Positions 10,822-21,864 of a DNA stretch of 64,000 bases are shown here, piece by piece. Position numbers and translations under genes: made by a program. Position 1 is the stretch's first letter; every line of letters begins with the position of its first letter. Location: positions 25,920,501 to 25,984,500 of the forward strand of contig NC_079879.1 in the NCBI RefSeq assembly GCF_029227915.1. Direction: 5' to 3'. Below the pieces are notes generated by a model. That model made no database searches, was not told the DNA's origin, and worked only from the letters and a program-made list of their open reading frames with translations. This DNA is from Hydractinia symbiolongicarpus (taxonomy: Eukaryota > Cnidaria > Hydrozoa > Anthoathecata > Hydractiniidae).

Positions 10822-12009
10822 AGGCTGTACGCGGAAGAGGAGGAGTTATCACTTGGGGAATCGCCGAGTCAGTCGCAAAAGCATTAATAAAACGTCATCC
10901 CGAGATGAATCTCGATCATATTGATCTCAGCCATTCACACTGGGCACAAAGCTTGTTTCGAAGGATGGGCTTTGTCAAAAGATTCGGTACAACAGGGAAA
11001 GTCCCTATTCCTGAAGCACTTCGAAAAGAGCTTGAAACTTCATATTTACATGGAATTGTCCGAAAGATCGAGGAAAACAATATCCCACCATCACTTGTTC
11101 TCAATCTGGATCAAACGCCTTCAAAATACGTACCCGTATCCAACAAAACGTTAGCACAAAAAGGATCAAAAACTGTTCCAATTAAAGGTTCGAGCGATAA
11201 AAGAATGATTACCGCGACCTTCACAATAACATTGGATGGTAAATTTTTGCCAATACAGTTGATATATGGAGGGAAAACACTACAAAGCATCCCTAGAGTA
11301 AACTTTCCATCGTCGTTTTCACTTAGTGCGAACCCCAAACATTATAGTAATGAAGAGGAATCAATTAAGCTGTTGAATGAAATAATTGTTCCGTACGTCA
11401 AGAAAGAGCGAGAGAGGCTGGGATTGGAGAAAGATCAGTCGGCTTTAATGATTATGGATGTCTTTAAAGGGCAAATGACCGGTCCTGTCTTGAAGGTATT
11501 GTCTGACAACCATGTATTGCTAGAGAGCGTTCCTGCCAATTTCACATACCTCTTCCAACCTCTTGACGTCCAAGGAGGCCCAAATGGCTATGTTAAACGC
11601 ATGATGAAAAAGAAGTTTACCACCTGGTACGCAGATTGAAGTATCACTAAAGCTTTCGATTGTCAAACCGTTACACGCGAAATGGCTTATTGAGATGTAC
11701 AATGAAATGACGTCGGATGATGGGAAACAGGTGTGCTTGAAGGGTTGGCAAGTAGCAGGTATAAAGGATGCTGTAGCCAAGGGTATGTCCGGTTTACCAA
11801 GCCTTGATCCGTTTAACGACATCGACCCAATGTTAGACGAAGAACCTAATGTTCAAGCTGTCAATTCTTCTGGTTTGTCCACAGCTTCAAAATACGTCAG
11901 TGATTACGGGATCGAAGACGAAAGCGACGAAGAAGAATGGGTCGAAGAAAATGAAGAGGATGAAGATAGAAATTTTTTTGATGTTTTTGATGACGAAGAT
12001 GATTTGTAA
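10822..12009 (+). pseudogene. DDE transposase, pogo/Tigger (DDE_1) type, frameshifted
   Basis: Coding similarity begins after a splice-like AG at 10820-10821 with AVRGRGGVITWGIAESVAKA and runs through a DDE endonuclease domain. Candidate acidic residues lie in LVLNLDQTPS (first Asp), ALMIMDVFKGQ (second) and YLFQPLDVQGG (third). The frame stops at 11639, but one base over it continues (KPLHAKWLIEMYNEMTS) into 11695-12009, ending in a highly acidic tail; a single-base indel near 11630 therefore breaks it. The N-terminal DNA-binding part (CENP-B/HTH in this family) is not seen. The protein would catalyse cut-and-paste transposition; this copy cannot make a full product. Confidence 0.75.
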
Positions 12010-12138
12010 ATAGATTTTGACATGTAACTCGGAAGAAAAAGCATGATTCTTGATACTGATGACAATAAATCATTTTCTTTCCTTTACAATTTTTACGATA
12101 TTCAAATGTTTCGTGAAAATTTGTTTTAAGTTAAGACA

Positions 12139-12295
12139 GAATTCGCGAAATTAAATCCTCGCGTAATTTTTAGAAAGCCTGAATTCGCGAAATTAAATCC
12201 TCGCGAAATTTTTGAAAAGACTAAATTCGCGAAATTAAATCCTCGCGAAATACGATTTATTTGACCTCGCGAAATTAAATCCGCGCGAAAATTTG
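12139..12295. repeat. CGCGAAATTAAATCCTCGCG tandem-like repeats
   Basis: Four copies of a motif close to AATTCGCGAAATTAAATCCTCGCG, spaced roughly 40-50 bp, just downstream of the transposase stop. The same motif occurs at 9895-9990 upstream. It is likely the subterminal repeat of the transposon; the frame crossing it on the minus strand is not a gene. Confidence 0.75.
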
Positions 12296-12992
12296 TCCGA
12301 TTAAGGTAGTAAAATGGGGTTAGCTTTTTCAAACTGTATTCAGTCTTTTTGAATTTGCTCAATTCACAGAAATAACTTCAAATAACGTTAAATTTTCGAG
12401 CTGAAACTTTTATCACATTTTGAGTAAATATTTTGTTTTAGAAAATTATTGCATTACATATTAAAGGAAAATATGATAACTAAGGATTACTCATCATAAT
12501 AATCCTCCAATTTTTACATTTTTGTATTCTTTCCCATTTAAGCTCGGTTTTTCCTCTCCTAGTAAAATTTTAAATAGGTAAATTAAATGTAATTTGTCAA
12601 AATCATCACAAAGGCAAGGCAAAGTATAGCTAACCGAATTGATAAACATGAAAAGATTTCATATAATTTTATAATTTCTTGCAGAAATAAAATGTTTATT
12701 ACAAAAATTCTATTTTTTTTTTATAAAAATCACCCCTTGAAATAAAGTGTACAGAGCTAAATATACGAATCTTGTCCAACCGTGCTGTCACCAAACCATT
12801 TTCGTTATAGTATTCATAGATTAAATACCTAGTATACTGTATCTCCTCCTCTCTGGTTTCATGATGTATAATATTATAGCTGTATATTTAGCGAGCTAGT
12901 TCATTAGCTAGCATGTTATGTTTTGAACTAGAGTATCAGAGACTGTGCCACAAAAAAGGAAAAGCCATTATCATTAAAAAGTTAGCCAGCAA

Positions 12993-13349
12993 CTAACGTT
13001 TTTTAATTTGTCGAAGTTGCTTCTTTTTCATTCTTTTTAATTTTGCCGAGTTTGTTATCTTTTGGACAATTTCGGCGTTTTTAATGTTCTCCTCTCTTCT
13101 TTTTTTGTTTTCCTCTGCTCGTAATCTTCTTTTTTCCTTTTCTTCACTGGCTGCCTTTTTAATTTCCATTTGAAATTGCTTTACGGACATCTTCTCGGCC
13201 CTTTCTTTTTTTCGCTTTTCCCACGATGTATGTAAGGATTTAACATTGATAATAGTTGATTTCTTCCTGCCTTCGCTTTTCCAAACCCTGCCGGATTTTG
13301 GTTTCCCCTTTACCACATGGTTCTTTTTCCTAATATTTGTGGGCGCCAT
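12993..13349 (-). CDS. CCDC86: CCDC86/Cgr1-family nucleolar protein
   Basis: Intronless minus-strand ORF of 118 residues from an ATG with A at -3. It is highly basic. It starts MAPTNIRKK and contains SGRVWKSEGRKK, then LHTSWEKRKKERAEKMSVKQ, a Glu/Lys/Arg coiled coil, and ends NSAKLKRMKKKQLRQIKKR. The order GR.WK, SWE.K..ER, NPAKLKR.KKKQLR is the Cgr1/CCDC86 signature. Yeast Cgr1 acts in 60S pre-rRNA processing; vertebrate CCDC86 (Cyclon) is nucleolar and perichromosomal. The vertebrate protein has a long disordered N-terminus, so this short form resembles the fungal length. It appears intact. Confidence 0.87.
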   Translation of the reverse strand: MAPTNIRKKNHVVKGKPKSGRVWKSEGRKKSTIINVKSLHTSWEKRKKERAEKMSVKQFQMEIKKAASEEKEKRRLRAEENKKRREENIKNAEIVQKITNSAKLKRMKKKQLRQIKKR

Positions 13350-15323
13350 TTTCTTTTCTTTTTTTTTTTTGTAAAATAAAAGTCATCGCCCCAAATACTA
13401 TAAACAACAACGCACGTGACTAAACTGACGCCGTGACCAGTTCGAGAGCTACACGATGTCGCTTCGCTTGTCATCCTTGATTCTCAATTTTTAATGTAGT
13501 CTAAAATTGAAAAGAAGGTTTGCTATTAACGACTTTTTGTCTCTAGATATATAATCATGAAATGCACCCCTAACTAGGTTTTAGCTATATTCTGCATGGG
13601 TGCTCCAGAATATGAACTTCTAATATTTGTATTTGACAGACACGACTCCCCACAACATCCAACGGTGCACACAGTGGTGTGCCATCTCCCTAATTCCCCC
13701 ACATGTCTTTAGTTAACCCAAAGCTATGGTAAAATTCACTTGATATTGAATGCCACTAAGAGGAAACGAAGCCTGATTTTATGCACGAAGCACAACGGTT
13801 GTTTGTAACCACTAACAGGGCCACTAGGCTATTTAGGCCATTTATCTCTCCTAATTAGTCTATCAACATGTTTTTTGCTGCATATCATTGTTCCGTTTCA
13901 TTGTCACAACAATTTTTTAGTTAAAAACATTCTATGAAACCTAATTTCGATGCCCCAAATATATTTTTATTTATTTAAGTTGTCAGAAGACATGGCGTTT
14001 AGTTTGTCCTGATTTACAAACATACACACTGTGTTTCGGGTCCTTTGTTTTATGGTTAGCTACAGTTGCTTCTGGAAAAAAGGGTAATTTCTTACTGGAT
14101 ATTCACAACAATGTTGCACATAGCTAGCCCAAATAGCCCTGTCAAATCTTCAGAACAGCCTATGTAAAGACATGCCATATCATTTTTAGTCTTTCAAAGC
14201 AAATCAATATTATAATACCCGTATACATCTGTCTGTCTGTCACGCAAAATGGTAGCTTAGCTGCGCAATAGCGAGAAGCATGCAATGCGGTATAAAAAGG
14301 ATGGGCGAACCCATGGATTTTCCACGGTCTAACGACTAGTTATATAAAATTTTGCTTGAACAAAGATAACTTAACAAGCAACCAAACTCAAAAAAGGATG
14401 GTGCGACTAGACATGGTTGTTGAGATAACAGTAAAGGAAGAGAACGAATATCTAGATAGGAGAAGATCTCTTAAGTAGTTTATTGGAAAAGGCCTAATTA
14501 AGCTACTACCCTAATTTGGCATGATATTCGAAGTTATGGTTGTCCCTGATAGTACAAAGGCACCCTGGAGGTTATTTTAATGAAATTTGCATTTTTTAGC
14601 TGACTTCTGAACTCACCCAACATAATAATATAAGTATAAGATTATATGTGTGCCTTTTTCTTTTGTGTATTCGTATGTTTCAAAAAAAGTAAACGGATGG
14701 AAACTATTACTATTATATGTAAAATATAATTCATAAATTTTTTTCCACATTTTTTTCTTCATTTGCTAGGAAATCACATCACCATTTTTCCAGTTTTGGG
14801 AATATTTTTTTCTATGACAAAAGTTTTATTTCATTTCAAATTTGCTAAATGTTATTCCTGGTTTTCCTAAATTTGGTATAATGCTTAATTATTTTTTTAA
14901 CATTTTTTTAATAATTTCTGTCCTATATAACAGTCCACCACCCTTTTTCTTTCTAAAATGATAACATTTTGTTGCTTTAAGCTAAAATAATCTAAAAAAA
15001 CAAACAAAAATATTTTTTTAAAAATGTTTTCACTTTCATCCTTAACAAAGTTGGTTATTGTTTAAATTTGGTTGGATTAAACCTATCTTGTTACTTAAGA
15101 AGGATGCAGGTTATGATGTCAAAGGAATGACAGAAAGTTGAAGTTTTTCTCTTACATCTATGTGTAATATTATTGTTACAGAGTGATATATCAATATTTT
15201 GTTTTATAGGAGTTTTTTTAGTAAGATGGTGTGACTATCTGAGCAGTATGTGTCACAGCTTTTAGAATTATAATTCTATGTACTTAACTTTTGACATATT
15301 TTAGGTTTATAAAACGATTGAAA
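13350..15323. other. Intergenic, repeat-like, no gene
   Basis: The 5' flanks of CCDC86 and sulfatase A. The part at about 14200-14350 (CTGTCTGTCTGTCACGC.., AGCTGCGCAATAGCGAG.., CCATGGATTTTCCACGG) has the look of a dispersed repeat, with a microsatellite start and higher GC than its surroundings, but no second copy is in the window. No coding frame is supported. Confidence 0.4.
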
Positions 15324-18300
15324 ATGAATATTTTTCTGATCTTGTGCTTACTTCTGCTGGTAGATGCATCAAAACAAAAGAAACCACATATTATTATGAT
15401 TGTTGCTGATGATTTAGTAAGACAGTGTGAATTTTTTAAACAATTTCTTTTTTCTTTGGTTTTATTAAATAGAAAATTGACTTTGTGAAGAAATATGCAC
15501 AATTTTCTTTACAGGAATAAACATTTATAACCATGAGTTTAATAATTTTTTACATTAAATTCGAGAAATTTAAAGCCAATTTGCTTTTACAAATTTGTAT
15601 AAAACTTGTAGTGATCGTGCTAAAGTGGTTTTCAATGTGCATTATAAGAAAAACCAGTAACTTGTGTATTTTGTGACAATCATTGAAAAGCACCAACCAG
15701 AAATATGCGAAATGATTAGTTTTGCCTTTTAACTGAAGAACGATGCTATTTGTCAACAATAACTTAAAAAGAAGAGAAATTTCTAATTTCTTTTAGGGTT
15801 GGAATGATGTGAGTTTTCATGGTTCCCAACAAATCCCTACGCCGAACATAGATAAACTTGCACAAAGTGGAATTATTCTCAACAACTATTATGTTTTACC
15901 AATTTGTACACCAACAAGGAGTGCAATTATGACTGGAAGATATCCCATACATACAGGTTAGACAATTTTTGTGTTGATAAAATAGTACATTTAAAGGGAT
16001 TTCTAGAATAAAATTAAATAAATAAGTTGACATATTTGTAGGAATGCATGGACGTACGGTTCAATCACCTCAGCCTTGGGGAGTTGGATTAAAAGAGAAA
16101 TTTTTGCCACAATATCTCAAAAAATTAGGTTACTCTACACATGCAGTTGGAAAGGTATATGTATAGACCGAACTAACTATACTAACCAACATTTTTGTGT
16201 GTTTTAAAATACTAGTTGCAAGACCTGTGAAAAAAATCACTAAAAAGAAGACCATTGGAAAGAATTATGAAGCAAATAATATTGCTGTTTTTTACTATAA
16301 ATTTTTTGATCACCATCTCAAATGCACAATAGAAACGGATAGTCAAATTGGACCATAAATAATTAGAGTGTAACACTCACCAAACTCTCCTATGCAATGA
16401 ATTTTTGAAAACGTTAGCAAGGTCTTTACATGGATGCGGTCACATATCTCACTAATGTTACATAAAACTGATCTAATCTCTCAAATAAAAGTTATGTTGG
16501 CTGTGTAAATATCTGAGGAATCAGACGAAGGGGACAGTTTAATAAAAGTTACTGGAAGTGTAACACAGCTTTTCTTAAACATGAATTCGTTAATGCATTT
16601 CTAGGTAAAACTTGTAACTAAAGCGTTTTGATTTCAGGAATGCAAACTGACACTATTTTTGCTCCCAACGCATGGGCTGTTGGGCTAAATGAAACCTTTC
16701 TTCCACAGTATTTAAAACACGAAGGCTACAGGACATATGGCGTGGGAAAGGTATTTTTCCAAGGCAAAAAGTCAGAAATAGCTTTAGCAATTCAAAAAAA
16801 TGTACAAGTTCCTACTAAACAACACCTTAACAACTATACTAATTAAACTTCTCAAATCAATGAGAATTTTCTAAAGCTAAATTGACTTTTTTGCTTATTG
16901 TTGAATATTTGTTCGTGTAGTGGCATCTTGGATTTTTTGCAAAAGAATATACTCCCACCTATCGTGGCTTTGATTCATTCTATGGATTTTACAGTGGAAA
17001 GGCTGATTACTGGTATCATGCTGTTAATCTTACATATTGTGGACTTGATTTGCATCATAATCTAGAAGTAAGATACCAAGGTGGAAATAGAGATGTTGAA
17101 ATGGAATATTTCTATAAAATTGATATTTCAACCTCTCTTTTTCTGCCAATGTTTTTATAGATTTATGAGCAATGTTATTTTTTCATATAGTGGCACCTTG
17201 GATTTTATGCTAAGGAATTTACGCCAACATATCGTGGCTTTGAATCATTTTACGGTTATTACCTTGGAAAATCTGATTATTGGGATCATTCCGATGAGGA
17301 AACATATTGGGGATTAGATTTACATGAAAATGAGAAAGTAAGAAAGCTCAGTTCTGCACACAGGCATACAAAGTAGTAAGACATGTGCACTTATCACTCA
17401 GAACGCAACCTAGTACGTAACAAAAACAAATGACTTATACTAACTCTCAAGAAAAACATCTACCTGATCTATTTTTGTTTTGTTTACTTACAGTATTATA
17501 ATTGACACTAACCAAAAAACAATGGGAGATCATGTTAACACTTTCCATATAGATAACATACTGTGGATTGATTTTTGTTGGCTTTTGATGAGAACTTGAA
17601 ACTTACAGGAATCTTTCGCAACGTTTGGGCAAGTGACTAACCATATGGAAAAGCTTGCCAAAAGATTGGGAGTGGTTGGAAAAAATTTATATTTTAGTTG
17701 GGACTTTAGTTAGAAGGAAGATCTAATCTAAGAGAAAAGTCACTTAAAAGTGGGAAGGCACTTACCTTTAGACCTTGGTAATAAGAAACAAACAGATTTG
17801 GTTTTGCTGATATTAGTCGAAAAGTTTACTTTGCTATTTTTAAGAAGAAGCAGGATTAAATTGTAGAATAGCATCCTTAAAGTCAAAATGGACATAAACA
17901 AAATAACTTACAATTAATGTTTGTTTTTTTTGTTTTTTTTTGCTAAAGATCTAAGCCTGCAATTAACAAAATTATTGCATAAATATAGCAAATTTCACCT
18001 GAGCCACAAACTGTTAAATTTTTATCTTTTTTCTAATATAAAGAAAGAAAAACCCTTGTGGTTTTAAGCATCTGTCCTCTGTGGATATATATAGACATTT
18101 TAGAGGTTAATGCAAGTCCAACTTTTTGGAGTAACTAAAGAAAATAAGTGATGGCTTTTTTATGTTTTAATATATATATTATATATATAGACTTTATTAT
18201 GAGAAAAATCATTGTCAGAGTTCACAAACAAGGGCAGAAAATAATTAAACCAACAAAATCCCCCGTAAAGGACTAAGTGTATTTAATTATTGTTATCTAA

Positions 18301-21049
18301 AGAAGTGTATTGAAGAAATAGGTTAAAAACATTTTGTTCTAAGTGCTCTGTATAATCAACCAATATATGGAAAAAAGAGCAGTTGGAGTATTTGGTATTT
18401 TCCTTCCGCATAAAAGGAAAAAACCCTTGACATTTACTACTTTTTGTACTGACAAATACAAACAAACCTCTTTGTTAAACATTGAAATTTTGTTTTAACA
18501 CTACCTTGTTTAAAGTTGCAGCATTATTTAATTTCTACCTTAATTAAACGTATAGCCAAATTTGATGACTATTTTTATAGCCTGTTTACACTCAATGGGG
18601 CAACTACAGTACAGAAATATTCACAGCGGAAGCAGAAGATCGTATTAGAAACCATAACATATCAGAACCAATGTTTTTATACTTGGCATATCAAGCCGTT
18701 CACAGTGCAAACCGACCTGAAGATCCTTTGCAAGCGCCTCAAGAATGGATTGATAAATTCAAACATATAAAACATAGAAAACGAAGAAAATATGCAGCTA
18801 TGGTGGCATATATGGATTATGGTATTGGAAGAGTGAGTTTACTTCTAATTTATGGCAATTTCCAGTATTTTATTCAGTGTATAAAATTTTATTTAAAAAA
18901 GAACAATAACATTTTTTTATTATTATTATTAGTTAACAGTTCTCACTTAGCCTCCTGTGTCCTAACCGAAGATACTTTGTCCCCGTTTTTTTTTGTTTTT
19001 TGTTTTTTTGAAAAAAGGCTTTGAGTAATGCAAAAAATTGAGTCTTAAGTACCTGTAACCTGACGTTACTAATGCTAACTTTCTTTTGCTAGTTTACATC
19101 TTCTTTTTCATATATATAACGATAATTTACTCAAATAATCATCCATTTTTACTAACACACACTAACATCATTTCATCACAGGTTTATGATCAGTTAGCTG
19201 CAAAGGGAATGCTAGACAACACTATCATTGTTTTCACCACTGATAATGGTGGTCCAGCCAATGGTTTTGATTGGAACTGGGCAAATAATTTCCCCTTAAG
19301 AGGAGTAAAAGCTTCCTTATATGAAGGTAAATAAAATCTTTTATTATTAGATATATAATGCATTAAAAGCAAAAGAAATCTTAGAGGATTTAGTCATTGT
19401 ATTTACATCTGATAATGGTGCAGCTGTAAATGGTTTTAATTGGAATTATGGAAATAATTTCCCTTTGCGTGGTGCAAAATCAACTCTTTGGGAAGGTAAC
19501 AAAAGTTTATTTAAATATGTTGATATTTTGTTTGGTTGTCATAATGAATTTTATAATTTGTATAACAAATTTGTGTGGTAGGAGGAGTGCGAGCAGCTGG
19601 GTTCATTCACAGTAAACTCCTAAAAAATCCTGGTAGAGTTTCCATGGATCTAATGCATGTAACTGACTGGCTACCAACTTTTGTAAATTTGGCTGGTGGA
19701 TCTGTCAAGCCTAACAATCCACTTGATGGTGTAGACCAGTGGGAAACATTACAAAATATGACACCGTCTCCAAGAAAGGAAATTCTCTTAAATATTGATA
19801 ACAGCACGTGGAAAAATGCAGCATTAAGAGTCGGTGATTACAAACTTATTCAGCAAGGTAAAATCAGGGGTAAGTTAAGCCACAGCTCAAAGGAGTAACT
19901 TACTAACAACTACTAACTGTGACTTAACTAATCTTTTTTGTTGTTTATTAAATTAATGCTTATGGTTAACAATATAATCTGCCATGTTGAATTTGTTTGC
20001 TGTATTATAAAATGTTTTATTTGTGTATTTTCTAATTGTGATAGTAAAAAAATAATATTGTATGAACTCCTTAGGGGCCTAAAAAGGCTTTACTAGTTGC
20101 GATTCACATTTCCTTTTTTTAATTAGAAGAGAATTGATGTGTAGAACTATAACAAAATTTTATTTCTTTAGTTTGGACATTCAAACAAAATTTAACAAGC
20201 GTCTAAAATGATTTTAAGTATTATTTCTGGAAACAATGCAAGTGTGTGATTTCGACTATCTGCAATTTTTTGGCTAAGCTGTGCATAAAGAAAGTAACCA
20301 TATTTTGCTTTGACAGAGATTTTCATTACTTTAAAAACATTTTACAGCTTATTTACAAACCCTGTCAAAAATGCAGGGGAAGTGACTTTATTCTCTGTGC
20401 TGGGTGCCATCTGGGGCTCGTGTCATACAGGTTATTATTTTTAACTGATTTTTAGTCCGAACACTTCTTGTTTTTTCAAGCGGAGAATTGGAGAAAACAG
20501 CGGAACTAAGGTATGCAGAACGAGAATTAAATCAAAATTTGGATTTCTGAACAATTATACCATTTCAGGCTTAAACTGATCTAAAATTAAAAAATTGTAA
20601 CAGAAGAAGCATACCTGATATATGATGATGACATCAATATCTTGGTTTTTTACATCCAATTTTTCTTTTAAGGTCAAAACTAATCCGCAAATGGAAACTT
20701 CTGTGTTTTAGGTAATTATTGGGATGGTTGGTATCCTCCACCACAAAGTCATAGGAAAACAAAAACAGTCAATTATAAGCCTCTTGCTGCATCTGTACAG
20801 TGTGGAAAAGCTCCAGTGAATGTAACACACTGTACAAGGAAGCATGGATATTGTCTGTTTAACATTAAGGAAGACCCCTGTGAATATCACGACTTGTCAA
20901 AGGAATATCCTGACATTTTTAAACAGATGTTAGCACGATTGGATGAATATAGAATGACCATGGTTCCTCCCCGTAATAATAAAACTGTTGACCCGCTATC
21001 AAATCCGAAATTGCATAATGGTGTGTGGAAACCATGGGTTACATTGTGA
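15324..21049 (+). CDS. Arylsulfatase B-like secreted sulfatase A
   Basis: Eight constitutive-type coding exons: 15324-15416, 15797-15956, 16042-16154, 16921-17067, 18581-18832, 19182-19326, 19582-19857 and 20712-21049, giving 507 residues. Signal peptide [16 protein letters not shown]. Metal-site IVADDL ends exon 1. The sulfatase signature [14 protein letters not shown] lies in exon 2, with Cys68 expected to become formylglycine. GK/WHLGF spans exons 3/4, AYQAVHSAN is in exon 5 and TTDNGG in exon 6. The order matches ARSB/ARSI/ARSJ, which remove sulfate from glycosaminoglycans in lysosomes or outside the cell; the exact substrate is not predictable. AATAAA lies 12 bases after the stop. Alternative copies of exons 3, 4 and 6 lie between the constitutive exons (separate entries), so this gene may make several isoforms differing around the active site. 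Confidence 0.87.
16638..16750 (+). other. Duplicate exon 3' of sulfatase A
   Basis: Begins [20 protein letters not shown] and ends GVGK. It has AG at 16636-16637 and a GT donor at 16751. Its length is 113 nt with the same start and end phases as exon 3 (16042-16154). Including both would shift the frame because 113 is not a multiple of three. It is open and well spliced in appearance, so it is probably an alternative exon rather than debris. Confidence 0.75.
17191..17337 (+). other. Duplicate exon 4' of sulfatase A
   Basis: Encodes [16 protein letters not shown] and, further on, [17 protein letters not shown]. It is 147 nt, phase 0-0, exactly the length of exon 4 (16921-17067). It is closer to exon 4 of sulfatase B (WDHS, HENEK) than exon 4 itself is, which has [19 protein letters not shown]. 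The intron between 4 and 4' is 123 nt. Both exons would fit the frame, but double inclusion would duplicate the active-site loop. Confidence 0.75.
19351..19495 (+). other. Duplicate exon 6' of sulfatase A
   Basis: Encodes [18 protein letters not shown] followed by [14 protein letters not shown]. It is 145 nt, the same length and phases as exon 6 (19182-19326), from which it is separated by only 24 nt. Exon 6 has TDNGGPANG where this one has SDNGAAVNG. Because 145 is not a multiple of three and the gap is too short for normal splicing, the two should be used one at a time. Confidence 0.78.
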
Positions 21050-21551
21050 ACGGACTTGTTAATAAAGATTTAGTGACATCAGTACAATTTTATACATGTT
21101 TATATTTTTAACATTTTAACATTTGTTACACATAATAAAAAAACATTCTTTTATGAAAGAATTTAGAGAAAGTTTACTAAGCTTCAGTATTGTAATAAAT
21201 ACATATATTTACAAAGTGGTCTAAGTTAAAGAAATACCAGCTGAAATTCTCACATTCAATGTTGTCTTGAGTTGTTTGAAAGATGTTGCTTTAGTGGGAA
21301 TCAGTTAAAATGCATAAATCCAACAGGGGGGAGTTTTGATAGATCTTTGATAAACTGTCAATATTTATCAGGGTTTCTTTATTATTTTTTGTTTAGGATT
21401 GTATCCTTAAATTATAGTCAAGCGATGGTTATTTTTTATGCAGATTTAAACAACATTTAAAAAAGTAAAGAATGCTTTAAAATTCTCTTTCTCGATGTCT
21501 TTTGCAATAAAGCAGAAAACAATATGCAGTATTTATATAATGACTCAAGCC

Positions 21552-21585
<34 letters not shown>

Positions 21586-21864
21586 GTCTATATTCATTTT
21601 TTATCTATGCTTAACGTTAAAATATTTAACTCAAATTTTTTATGTTTCAGCCTAAGTTCTTTGTATGTTTATGTGAGTGAAATAATTGTTATATTTTATG
21701 TCATTTTCACTAAAAATTACAAGTTTGAAGTTTTGTGGTGTTTTAATCTAACATAGTTTACTTCGCACCCAGGGAAATGAAATCCTTAACTGAAGTGGAT
21801 TACAATTGGGTTTACACTTACATTTTGCAAGATGTCTATTGTTACTCTATTAAGATTATAAACA
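21050..21864. other. Spacer between sulfatase A and B
   Basis: Holds the poly(A) signal of gene A near 21061 and an (ATT)n microsatellite. No gene is seen. Confidence 0.6.
21552..21585. repeat. (ATT)n microsatellite
   Basis: Uninterrupted ATT/TTA triplets, about eleven copies, between sulfatase A and B. Confidence 0.9.

Larger units (their letters stand above)
9838..12295 (+). mobile_element. pogo/Tigger-like DNA transposon copy (boundaries approximate)
   Basis: A DDE transposase pseudogene sits between two clusters of CGCGAAATTAAATCC repeats, at about 9838-10015 and 12139-12295, which likely mark subterminal repeats. Clean terminal repeats and target duplications were not found by eye, so the ends are estimates. 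A HIRAN-like gene fragment and a large hairpin lie inside the left half, indicating nested insertions or capture. Confidence 0.45.

Noticed and set aside
12126-12362. 78-codon minus-strand frame with repeated RGFNFAN
   Set aside because: It is the translation of the CGCGAAATTAAATCC repeat units.
17068-17190. Possibility that sulfatase exons 3', 4' and 6' are remains of a separate inserted gene
   Set aside because: Only these three exons are present, each lies right after its paralogue with matching phase, and all are open with splice sites; local exon duplication is simpler.
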